Source of the DNA: Actinomycetota bacterium | GTDB lineage: Bacteria; Actinomycetota; Acidimicrobiia; Acidimicrobiales; JAFATL01 | NCBI GenBank assembly: GCA_019243975.1 | Contig: JAFATL010000512.1 | Span: 1-6,740, forward strand | Direction of reading: 5' to 3' | Length of the DNA stretch: 6,740 nucleotides | Shown: piece after piece, positions 1-5,621 of the stretch | Layout of the letters: each line of letters begins with the position of its first letter | How positions within the stretch are numbered: the stretch's first letter is position 1 | Made by a program: the position numbers and the translations under genes | Notes under the pieces: generated by a model | What the model saw: only the letters and a program-made list of their open reading frames with translations | What the model was told of the DNA's origin: nothing | Databases searched by the model: none

Positions 1-169
1 GGTCGGCGCGAACTTCTTCCTTCTTCTGTTCGTGGTCGCGCTCGCTGGGCTCCTCGCCCGTCTCGGCCTCGAACTTGCCCTTGGCCTCGACGTCGCGGTC
101 GCCGGCCAGCCAGCCCGCCTTCTCCTTGACCTTGCCCTTGAGCTTCGTGGAGTCGTTGTCGCCGGTCAT
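1..169 (-). CDS. CsbD-like small stress protein (partial, 3' end outside window)
   Basis: The reading frame starts at ATG 169 and gives 56 residues before running off the left edge. It is very hydrophilic and rich in Lys, Glu, Asp and Gly. It carries the spaced motif KLKGKVKEKAGWLAGD followed by VEAKGKFEAETGE, which resembles the repeated GK-x-KE-x-x-G pattern of CsbD-family proteins. These are small general-stress proteins, often sigma-B or starvation induced, of unknown biochemical function. There is no signal peptide or membrane segment. A GAGGGAA ribosome binding site (186-180) sits 10 nt upstream and overlaps the stop codon of the kinase-like gene before it, so the two genes are probably one operon. 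An upstream ATG at 177 is out of frame and stops at once. The family call rests on composition and the short motif only, and the C-terminus is not visible. Confidence 0.72.
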   Translation of the reverse strand, partial: MTGDNDSTKLKGKVKEKAGWLAGDRDVEAKGKFEAETGEEPSERDHEQKKEEVRAD

Positions 170-184
170 GCCGGCATTGTTCCC

Positions 185-1657
185 TCAGTCGGGGAACACG
201 ACACCAAGCTCAGCCGCCTTCTGCTCGACCTCGGCGGGAAAGATGTTGCGCACCAGATACAGGTCCCGTGCCATCGCCCAGTCGGGTGCGTGCACCTTGG
301 CGTAGCGCTCGAAGTAGAGGAGCTGCTTCGTCACCAGCACCAGCTCTTGCGGGCTGGGAACGCCCAGGCCCTCCATCATCTGCACGATCGACTTGAAGAC
401 GTCGCCCAGGCTGACCTGCGACAGGCCCACGTCGAGCATGGGCCCGAACGCGACCTGCATGCGCACGCCCACCTCCTCGTCGGTGCCGATGTCCTCCGGG
501 AAGGCGCCCACCCGCTTGAACGCGCGCGCCACCCGAGTGAAGTCACTGTCGATCACCGACGTGAAGAACAGGTCCTTCATCAGCTGCTTCCAGTCATCGG
601 TGAGCTCGCCCATGATTCCGAAGTCGAGGTAGGTGGCGCGCCCGTCGTCGAGCACCCACAGGTTGCCGGCGTGCACGTCGCCGTGGAACGGGCCGTGGAT
701 GGTCGCCGCCTCCAGCCACACCTTCACGCCGCGCCGCAGGATCAGTGCGCCGTCGACACCGCGCTCGCGGATGGTGTCGAACTCGTCCATCGGCACGCCG
801 GCCATGCGCTCCATGCAGATCATGTGCGGCCCGCAGTACTCCCAGTACACCTCGGGCGCGGTGATGAACTTGTTGTCGCCGAAGGCGGCGATGCCCTCGC
901 GGAACTTGGCCTGCCGGTACGCCTCCAGCGCCGGGTTGAGCTCCTTGAACGTGTTGGCGTGCAGGTCCTCGATCACGCCGACGACGTTGGCGCTCTTGCC
1001 CAGCTTGGTGTGCTTCTGCAACGTCTTGGCCAGGCGGTGGCCGACGCGCAGGTCGGTGGTCATGCGCTCGCGGATGTTGGGCCGCTGCAGCTTGATGACG
1101 GCCTCGCGACCGTCGGGCAGCACGCACGCGTGCACCTGGCCGATGGATGCCGCCGACAGCGGCCGTTCGTCGAAGCTCTTGAACACCTGCGCGGGCGGAC
1201 GGCCAAGGTCGTCGCGGATCATCTCGCACGCGGCCTCGCCGTCGAAGGGCGGCACCTCGTCGAGGCACCGCAACGCGGCGTCGGCCAGCGGCTTGGGGAA
1301 GATGCCGGGCGACGACGCCACCAGCTGGCCGATCTTCACGAATGTGGGCCCCAGGATCTCGAAGCCGTCGACGACACCCTCCGACGCGGCGGACGCCCAC
1401 GTGGTGCGGCGAGGGTGCAGCACGTGGCCGGCCAGGCGCTTGAGGATGCTGGTGAGCAAGACGAGGTAGATGACGACCATGCGCCGCACCTCAGCCACGC
1501 CGAACCGGTCGAGGTCGGGCGTGTCCACCTCGAGGTCGGCCGGCGGTGGGCCGTCGGCGTAGGGGCCGCGGAAGTGCGACATGACGCCGGTGGCCCCGAA
1601 GTCGGTGGCGGGCCGGCGTGCGTCCCCGCTCGCGGAGCCGGCCGAGTCGACTGTCAT
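185..1657 (-). CDS. ABC1/AarF/UbiB-family atypical kinase
   Basis: This encodes a 490-residue protein of the ABC1 (UbiB/AarF/COQ8) atypical kinase family. Numbering from ATG 1657, the family marks are in order: KIGQ at 108-111 (KxGQ motif), the Ala/Gly-rich nucleotide loop SAASIGQVH at 168-176, the VIK lysine at 189, the catalytic loop HGDVHAGN at 325-332, and LDFG with the metal-binding Asp at 345. All key residues are present, so it looks active. Family members are ATP-dependent and linked to quinone or lipid metabolism, but the substrate here is unknown. A hydrophobic stretch near residues 60-72 may associate with the membrane; I see no C-terminal membrane helices. Starts are possible at ATG 1729 (24 residues longer), 1657 and 1582, none with a good ribosome binding site. 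I chose 1657 because the extra 24 codons lie over promoter-like sequence. The downstream CsbD-like gene is 15 nt away. Confidence 0.9.
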   Translation of the reverse strand: MTVDSAGSASGDARRPATDFGATGVMSHFRGPYADGPPPADLEVDTPDLDRFGVAEVRRMVVIYLVLLTSILKRLAGHVLHPRRTTWASAASEGVVDGFEILGPTFVKIGQLVASSPGIFPKPLADAALRCLDEVPPFDGEAACEMIRDDLGRPPAQVFKSFDERPLSAASIGQVHACVLPDGREAVIKLQRPNIRERMTTDLRVGHRLAKTLQKHTKLGKSANVVGVIEDLHANTFKELNPALEAYRQAKFREGIAAFGDNKFITAPEVYWEYCGPHMICMERMAGVPMDEFDTIRERGVDGALILRRGVKVWLEAATIHGPFHGDVHAGNLWVLDDGRATYLDFGIMGELTDDWKQLMKDLFFTSVIDSDFTRVARAFKRVGAFPEDIGTDEEVGVRMQVAFGPMLDVGLSQVSLGDVFKSIVQMMEGLGVPSPQELVLVTKQLLYFERYAKVHAPDWAMARDLYLVRNIFPAEVEQKAAELGVVFPD

Positions 1658-1700
1658 CCCGACACGGTAGGCCCAGCGTCGTCCCGGGACGTATGGCCGG

Positions 1701-1729
1701 TTGACAACATTCGCGCCGCCCTGTTTCAT
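1701..1729 (+). promoter_or_regulatory. Candidate promoter for the HD-GYP response regulator
   Basis: A perfect TTGACA at 1701-1706 is followed, after 17 nt, by TTTCAT at 1724-1729 (three of six matches, with the final AT correct). A TAGAGT at 1731-1736 is a better -10 on its own but is 24 nt from this -35. Transcription would start near 1736, about 70 nt before the strong ribosome binding site at 1793-1799. It lies back to back with the minus-strand candidate, so the divergent genes may share control. Confidence 0.4.
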
Positions 1730-1737
1730 CTAGAGTG

Positions 1738-1766
1738 GTTAGTCCAACACTGTGAGTGAATGTCAA
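1738..1766 (-). promoter_or_regulatory. Candidate promoter for the ABC1 kinase gene
   Basis: A perfect TTGACA -35 hexamer reads on the minus strand at 1766-1761. With a 17-nt spacer the -10 would be ACTAAC at 1743-1738, which matches the TATAAT consensus at only three central positions. Transcription would start near 1731, almost on top of ATG 1729 (a leaderless mRNA) or about 74 nt before ATG 1657. The -35 is convincing and the -10 is weak. Confidence 0.3.
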
Positions 1767-2856
1767 GAAGGTGGCGATTTGGCTCCATCGCCGGAGGAGT
1801 GCGGATGCACGACCACGACGAGGGGCCGCAGGGGAACGGGCGCAGAAGTTTCTGATCGTCGACGACGATCCGGTCGCCCTGATGGTGCTCGAGCGCCTGT
1901 TGGCCGCGGCCGGATACCACGACGTCCGGGCCACGGCCGACCCCCGGGAGGCGATCGGCCTGTTCGGCGAGGTCGATCCCGACATGGTGTTCGTCGACTT
2001 CCACATGCCCGGCATCAACGGCGTCGACCTGGTGTCGCAGTTGCGCACGCAGACCGGCGCCGAGAGCTTCCTGCCGATGGTGATGCTCACTGCCGACAAC
2101 ACGTCCGAGGCCAAACACGAGGCGCTCCTCGCCGGCGCCACCGACTTCCTCACCAAGCCGTTCGACCCCACCGAGCTCACGTTGCGCGTGCGCAACCTGC
2201 TCGACAACCGGTCGCTGCACCTGCTGCTGGAGGAGCGGGTGGCCGAGCGCACGCGCGATCTGGAGCACGCGCGCCACGAGCTGCTGCACAGCCTGGCGTT
2301 GGTGGCGGAGTACCGCGACGACGAGACCGGCCAGCACACGCAGCGTGTCGGCCGCACCGCCGCCGTGCTCGCCGAGCACATGGGCATCGACGCGCATGGG
2401 GCCGAGGTGATCGCCCAGGCGGCGCCGCTGCACGACCTCGGCAAGATCGCAGTGTCGGACAACGTGCTGCGCAAGAAGGAGCAGCTGACCCCCGATGAGT
2501 GGGCGCACATCAAGCGCCACAGCCTGATCGGGGCGCGCATCCTGTCGGCCAGCCGGTCCGAGGTGCTGAAGACGGGCCAGGACATCGCCTGCAGCCACCA
2601 TGAACGCTGGGATGGGAAGGGCTACCCGGCCGGCATCAGCGGCGAGGAGATCCCGTTGACGGCGCGCATCGTGGCGGTGGCCGACGTGTTCGACGCCCTC
2701 ACCCACGCCCGTCCCTACAAGCCGGCGTGGGACTGGGACCGCGCCTGCGAGGAGGTCGAGCGCCAGTCAGGCGCCCAGTTCGACCCCGAGGTCGTCGGCG
2801 CCTTCGTCGCCGCCGTCAACGACGGCGAGATGCAAGACCGCCACAACGCGGCCTAG
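1756..2856 (+). CDS. REC + HD-GYP response regulator, predicted c-di-GMP phosphodiesterase
   Basis: This is a RpfG-like two-component output protein. Numbering from GTG 1756 (366 residues), a receiver domain spans about 31-150 with the acidic pocket DDD 36-38, phospho-acceptor Asp81 in VFVDFHMPG, Thr112 and Lys134 in TKPF. A helical linker (about 150-175) leads to an HD-GYP domain (about 175-350) with His226-Asp227 in HDLGKI and the signature HHERWDGKGYP at 281-291. All catalytic motifs are intact. Family knowledge says HD-GYP enzymes hydrolyse cyclic di-GMP in the cytoplasm, with the receiver controlling activity. No histidine kinase lies nearby. The start is doubtful: the in-frame GTG codons at 1756 and 1771 lack a usable ribosome binding site and give a basic N-terminus. 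A GGAGGAG site instead points at ATG 1805, one frame off, so a base is probably missing near 1822-1848. The stop is 4 nt from the convergent neighbour. Confidence 0.93.
   Translation: MNVKKVAIWLHRRRSADARPRRGAAGERAQKFLIVDDDPVALMVLERLLAAAGYHDVRATADPREAIGLFGEVDPDMVFVDFHMPGINGVDLVSQLRTQTGAESFLPMVMLTADNTSEAKHEALLAGATDFLTKPFDPTELTLRVRNLLDNRSLHLLLEERVAERTRDLEHARHELLHSLALVAEYRDDETGQHTQRVGRTAAVLAEHMGIDAHGAEVIAQAAPLHDLGKIAVSDNVLRKKEQLTPDEWAHIKRHSLIGARILSASRSEVLKTGQDIACSHHERWDGKGYPAGISGEEIPLTARIVAVADVFDALTHARPYKPAWDWDRACEEVERQSGAQFDPEVVGAFVAAVNDGEMQDRHNAA
1793..1807 (+). promoter_or_regulatory. Strong RBS and ATG out of frame with the response regulator
   Basis: GGAGGAG at 1793-1799 lies 5 nt before ATG 1805, the best initiation signal in this region. 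Reading from that ATG gives MHDHDEGPQGNGRRSF and then TGA at 1853. The receiver domain begins at once in the frame one base back (KFLIVDDD from 1846). One extra base in the GGGG runs (1822-1825, 1831-1834) or in the AA at 1846-1847 would join this start to the domain. Confidence 0.6.
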
Positions 2857-2860
2857 CGAA

Positions 2861-3184
2861 TCAACCGTTCCAGTCCACCTGGCACCAGGTGCGCTTGGTG
2901 CAGCTGGGGCAGACCATCCAGCGGGAGTGCTTGCGCAGCGGGTTCCATACCGACAGGGCCAAGCGCATGCCCAGGTCGACGAGCGAGATGCGGCTGCGCG
3001 ACTTGCAGGCCGAGCACTCGACGAGCACGGTGCCGGGACGGCGGGCGCCGGTGGAGAACAGCGCTTCCTTGCCCTCGGCGTGACGGCCGCTCGACAGCTG
3101 GTCGGGCGCGGCGGCCACCGGTGCCTCGAAGAGGGCCCGTTTCCCCGTGGGGTCGAGCCAGCGTCCCCCGTTGGCGTCGTTCAC
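2861..3184 (-). CDS. Small double-CxxC (zinc-ribbon-like) protein coupled to ParA
   Basis: This is a 107-residue protein I cannot assign to a named family. The N-terminal half (1-55) is variable-looking and Ala/Gly-rich. The C-terminal half looks like one folded unit: ECSAC (Cys57, Cys60), then about 31 residues with hydrophobic and basic patches, including RKHSRWM, then CPSC (Cys92, Cys95), a further Cys101, and a Trp-containing end. Two CxxC pairs suggest a structural zinc site, as in zinc ribbons, but binding of zinc or nucleic acid is inference. The GTG start (3184) overlaps the ParA stop codon as GTGA, a typical arrangement for translational coupling. This fixes the start and puts both genes on one mRNA. 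The stop codon is 4 nt from the end of the convergent response regulator, leaving no room for a separate terminator. Confidence 0.82.
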   Translation of the reverse strand: MNDANGGRWLDPTGKRALFEAPVAAAPDQLSSGRHAEGKEALFSTGARRPGTVLVECSACKSRSRISLVDLGMRLALSVWNPLRKHSRWMVCPSCTKRTWCQVDWNG

Positions 3185-3939
3185 CGCAGCCGTCCTTCCA
3201 ACGTCTCGGCCAGACCGCGGTAGGCGACCGCTGCTGCCGATCGGGGCGCGTGCTCCAGCACTGAGCGGCTCATCCCCGGCGCCTCCGCCACCTTGACCGA
3301 CTTGGGGATCGGCGGGTCCAGCACCTCGAGGCCATACGTGTCGCGCATGGTCGCCAGCGTGTTCTGGGCCAGCTTGGTGCGGCCGTCGAACATGGTCGCC
3401 ACCACGCCCGCCACCTGCAGCCCCGAGTTCGTGTAGTTGCGGACGTCGCCGATTGTCTCCAGCAGTTGGCCCACGCCCCGCGACGAGAGCGTCTCGCACT
3501 GCAGCGGGACCAGCACCTCCTGCGCCGCGGTGAGGCCGTTGATGGTGAGGATGCCGAGCGAGGGCGGGCAGTCGATGAGCACCACGTCGTAGCTGTGCAC
3601 GATGGCGTCGAGCGCGCGCGAGAGCCCGTACTCGCGGCCCGTCTTCGACAGCAGGTAGATCTCGGCGCCGGCCAGGTCGATGGTCGACGGCAGCACGTGG
3701 AGGTCCTTCACCTTCACCAGCGCGCTGTCGGCGCCCGCGCCGTGGACGATGACGTCGTGCAGCGAGTGGCCCAGGTCGGACGGGTTGAGGCCCAGCGAGT
3801 AGGTGAGGCAGGCCTGGGGGTCGAGGTCGACCAGGAGGACCCGGTTGCCCCGTTCGGCCAAGGCGGCGCCGAGCGAATGCACCGTCGTGGTCTTGGCGAC
3901 GCCGCCCTTCTGGTTGGCCACGGCGATCACCTTGGACAC
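3181..3939 (-). CDS. ParA-family (Soj/MinD-like) ATPase, orphan
   Basis: This is a 252-residue ParA-type P-loop ATPase. It has the deviant Walker A motif KGGVAKTTT (residues 11-19, with signature Lys at 11 and 16), the A' motif VDLDPQA (37-43) and Walker B VVLIDCPP (119-126, Asp123). The length is usual for chromosomal Soj-like proteins without an N-terminal DNA-binding extension. Family members dimerise on ATP, bind DNA nonspecifically and position chromosomes, plasmids or protein complexes. No parB or centromere-like repeat is visible here, and the partner genes are small CxxC proteins instead, so a classical partition role is not supported. The GTG start at 3939 has no ribosome binding site. 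A TATCAT element 6 nt upstream suggests a leaderless transcript. The stop overlaps the next gene by 4 nt. Confidence 0.93.
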   Translation of the reverse strand: MSKVIAVANQKGGVAKTTTVHSLGAALAERGNRVLLVDLDPQACLTYSLGLNPSDLGHSLHDVIVHGAGADSALVKVKDLHVLPSTIDLAGAEIYLLSKTGREYGLSRALDAIVHSYDVVLIDCPPSLGILTINGLTAAQEVLVPLQCETLSSRGVGQLLETIGDVRNYTNSGLQVAGVVATMFDGRTKLAQNTLATMRDTYGLEVLDPPIPKSVKVAEAPGMSRSVLEHAPRSAAAVAYRGLAETLEGRLR

Positions 3940-3945
3940 GCGGCG

Positions 3946-3976
3946 ATGATAGGCGCCGGGTTCGTCAGCCCGTCAG
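3946..3976 (-). promoter_or_regulatory. Candidate promoter giving a leaderless parA-like mRNA
   Basis: TATCAT on the minus strand (3951-3946) matches five of six bases of the TATAAT -10 consensus and lies 6 nt before the GTG at 3939. Transcription would therefore start on or next to the start codon. The nearest -35 is CTGACG (3976-3971, TGAC core) with a longish 19-nt spacer. Leaderless mRNAs are common in actinobacteria, and the missing Shine-Dalgarno sequence fits this reading. Confidence 0.45.
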
Positions 3977-3998
3977 GCGACGACCACCTTTCGTGGCG

Positions 3999-4205
3999 TC
4001 AGTCCTGGGCGTCGGGGTCGCCCGGCAGGGCCACCTCCTGCAGGCAGCTCGGGCACAGCAGCGGCTGGCGGCCGTGGGGCCCGATGGCATGCCGGAGGGG
4101 GATCAGGTAGTCGCAGAACGGACAGGCCACTTTGGGCCCGATCTCCTGTGCCTCGTCGTCCGCCACCAATTCCCCCGGAAGCATCCCCGCGCCGTACCGA
4201 CCCAA
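3999..4205 (-). CDS. Small CxxC/CPSC zinc-ribbon-like protein
   Basis: This is a 68-residue protein of unknown function, numbered from TTG 4205. It has two Cys pairs, ACPFC (Cys28, Cys31) and LCPSC (Cys51, Cys54), 19 residues apart, with two His between them (His39, His44). This is the layout of a small zinc ribbon; zinc binding is inferred. The N-terminal 25 residues are acidic and probably disordered, and the end is Asp-rich. The start is chosen from the ribosome binding site: GAGGAG at 4217-4212 is 6 nt upstream of TTG 4205. Alternatives are ATG 4184, with a poor site, and GTG 4166, preceded by GGGGGA. The open frame continues upstream, but that part lacks protein-like character and overlaps the divergent regulator. 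It lies 59 nt before the ParA gene on the same strand and resembles the CxxC protein on the other side of ParA. Confidence 0.68.
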   Translation of the reverse strand: MGRYGAGMLPGELVADDEAQEIGPKVACPFCDYLIPLRHAIGPHGRQPLLCPSCLQEVALPGDPDAQD

Positions 4206-4309
4206 CCGTTTCTCCTCGCGCCGTCGGATGCGCCCGCCTCCTTCGCAGTTTCTCGCCGTCACACTGCGTTGGAAAGGGACGAAGGGCACGAATCTCTTGC
4301 CCTGGGGCA

Positions 4310-4322
4310 GTGCGCGGCGCAC
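4310..4322. repeat. Inverted repeat upstream of the PucR-type regulator
   Basis: GTGCGC and GCGCAC form a perfect 6-bp inverted repeat around a single G, ending 9 nt before the GTG start at 4332. A dyad this close to the start of a regulator gene could be an autoregulatory operator, but in DNA this GC-rich it may be chance. Confidence 0.3.
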
Positions 4323-4331
4323 AGTGGTCAG

Positions 4332-5546
4332 GTGACAGCAGGGGGTGGCGACCCCGGGTCGGCGGGGTCGGTCAACGAGGCGATGAGCGCCGTCGCTGAC
4401 GTCCTCGAGGCGCGCGCCCACGCCATCGCCCAACAGGTCGAGGACACCTACCGCATCGAGATCCCCGAGTACCGGCTGCGGATGGACGACTTCGAAGAGG
4501 ACAGCTACGGCGTCACGTTGGCGGGCGTGCTGGGCGCGGTGGCGGTGCTGCGGGGCACCACCGCACCGCTCGAGGAGCGCGTCGCGTTGTCACGTGCGTT
4601 CGGCCGACGGCGGGCCCGGCAGGACTTCCCGCTGTCGGCGGTGGTGCACGGCTTCCAGATCGGCATGCGCATCTTCATCGAGCACGTCGCCGTGGAAGCG
4701 CCGCGCCACGGCGCGCTGTCGGGTGCTGTCGTCCTGCAGGCGGTGGGCGAACTGATGAACGTCGTGACCCTCGGGGTCGCGGCGGTGTCGGAGGGCTACG
4801 AGGCGGCGCGCCGCGATTTGGCCGCCGACCGCTGGCGGGCGCTCGACGCGTTCTTCTCCGACCTGGTGCTCGGCGTCGTGTCCGACGCCGACAGCGCCCG
4901 GGCCGGCGCCATGGGCCTACGCTCCGCGCCTGCCTACGTCGCGTTCGCCACGCCCGCGGGGGCGGGCGAGATCGACGAGCACGTCGAAGCGATGGCCGAC
5001 GGCTGCTTGTCGGGACGGGTGGGCGCCACGCTCGTGGTGATCGCGCCGGTCGACTCGCCCGACGACGCCGAGGCCCGCGCCCGCCTCCTGTTCCCCGACG
5101 AGACGCGGTTGGTGGCGTCGGGCGGTGCCCGCTCCGGGCTGAGCAGCGTGCGGGCCGGCTACGAGGACGCGCTGCAGACGCTCGAGCTGGCCCGGCGCCT
5201 CGGGCTGTCGGGACGCGTGCAGCGGCGCGACGTGCTGGTGCCGGGGTTGCTGGCGTCGACGCCGACGTATGCCTTGGAGCTGGCGTCGCTCCTCGACCCG
5301 TTGGTGGCCGCGGACGGCAAGAGCGAGGCGCGCCTCGTGCCGACGCTGCGGGCCTACCTGGCCAGCGGGCTGTCGCCGTACAAGACGGCGGCCGCGTTGT
5401 TCGTGCACCGCAACACGTTGCGCGCCCGCCTGCGCCGCATCGAGCAACTGCTGGGCGCGCCCATCATCGACATCCATCTGGCGCTGCAGCTGGCGCTGCT
5501 CGCACGCGACCTCGACTTGCCCGTGGTGCCGCGCGAAATCCCCTGA
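4332..5546 (+). CDS. PucR/CdaR-family regulator with RsbRD-like N-terminus
   Basis: This is a 404-residue predicted transcription factor, numbered from GTG 4332. Residues of about 25-165 are helical and resemble the RsbRD N-terminal domain common in actinobacterial PucR proteins. A middle part (about 200-315) resembles the degenerate GGDEF-like domain of this family, with the typical SSVRAGYEDALQTLELA segment. The C-terminus (about 335-376) is the PucR helix-turn-helix, with KTAAALFVHRNTLRARLRRI as its core. These domains are well matched, but the ligand and targets are unknown. The start is uncertain: GTG 4332 has no Shine-Dalgarno site, and ATG 4383 (387 residues) has only a GAGG too close to it. 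The gene stands alone on its strand, divergent from the CxxC/ParA cluster and upstream of the leader of the DUF4349 gene. Control of either neighbour is possible but not shown. Confidence 0.88.
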   Translation: MTAGGGDPGSAGSVNEAMSAVADVLEARAHAIAQQVEDTYRIEIPEYRLRMDDFEEDSYGVTLAGVLGAVAVLRGTTAPLEERVALSRAFGRRRARQDFPLSAVVHGFQIGMRIFIEHVAVEAPRHGALSGAVVLQAVGELMNVVTLGVAAVSEGYEAARRDLAADRWRALDAFFSDLVLGVVSDADSARAGAMGLRSAPAYVAFATPAGAGEIDEHVEAMADGCLSGRVGATLVVIAPVDSPDDAEARARLLFPDETRLVASGGARSGLSSVRAGYEDALQTLELARRLGLSGRVQRRDVLVPGLLASTPTYALELASLLDPLVAADGKSEARLVPTLRAYLASGLSPYKTAAALFVHRNTLRARLRRIEQLLGAPIIDIHLALQLALLARDLDLPVVPREIP

Positions 5547-5561
5547 AAATCCCGAACAAAT

Positions 5562-5593
5562 CCCCAGGTTGTGCCTCTTTACTTCCACAGGGG
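5562..5593 (+). terminator. Weak hairpin after the PucR-type gene
   Basis: CCCC (5562-5565) and TGTG (5570-5573) can pair with CACA (5586-5589) and GGGG (5590-5593), leaving a 4-nt bulge and a 12-nt loop. It begins 16 nt after the PucR stop codon. No T-run follows, so it is a poor intrinsic terminator and could be incidental. It overlaps the promoter candidate. Confidence 0.2.
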
Positions 5594-5607
5594 ACCTCAT
5601 ACATATT
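5578..5607 (+). promoter_or_regulatory. Candidate promoter for the DUF4349 gene
   Basis: An AT-rich island (about 5544-5612) stands out against the GC-rich surroundings. Within it TTTACT (5578-5583) and CATATT (5602-5607) are separated by 18 nt, each with four of six matches to the housekeeping consensus. Transcription would start near 5614, just before the first hairpin of the structured leader, giving a 5' UTR of roughly 280 nt. Confidence 0.4.
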
Positions 5608-5621
5608 GTTGTCAGTCCAGA

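Noticed and set aside
1735..1746. TGG...CCA symmetry near the divergent promoters
   Set aside because: Only three base pairs are symmetrical, so there is no support for an operator.
32..1759. Long plus-strand open frame (575 codons) opposite the ABC1 kinase gene
   Set aside because: It mirrors the kinase gene, has no ribosome binding site or recognisable domain, and its His/Arg/Leu-rich make-up is typical of an antisense frame in GC-rich DNA.
1752..2498. Plus-strand frame starting GTG 1752, whose first 20 residues look protein-like
   Set aside because: It turns Arg/Ala-rich as soon as it overlaps the receiver domain and lacks a ribosome binding site, so it is an out-of-frame shadow.
1491..2706. 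Two long minus-strand open frames opposite the response regulator
   Set aside because: Both are shadows of the clear REC/HD-GYP frame. Their composition (Ser/Arg-rich or His/Val/Arg-rich) is not protein-like and no motif is present.
2857..2860. Terminator between the convergent response regulator and CxxC gene
   Set aside because: Only 4 nt separate the stop codons and no T-tract hairpin is visible; transcripts must end inside the opposing gene or by Rho.
3466..4110. Plus-strand frame across the ParA gene and the upstream CxxC gene
   Set aside because: It lies opposite two genes with clear motifs and shows no domain of its own.
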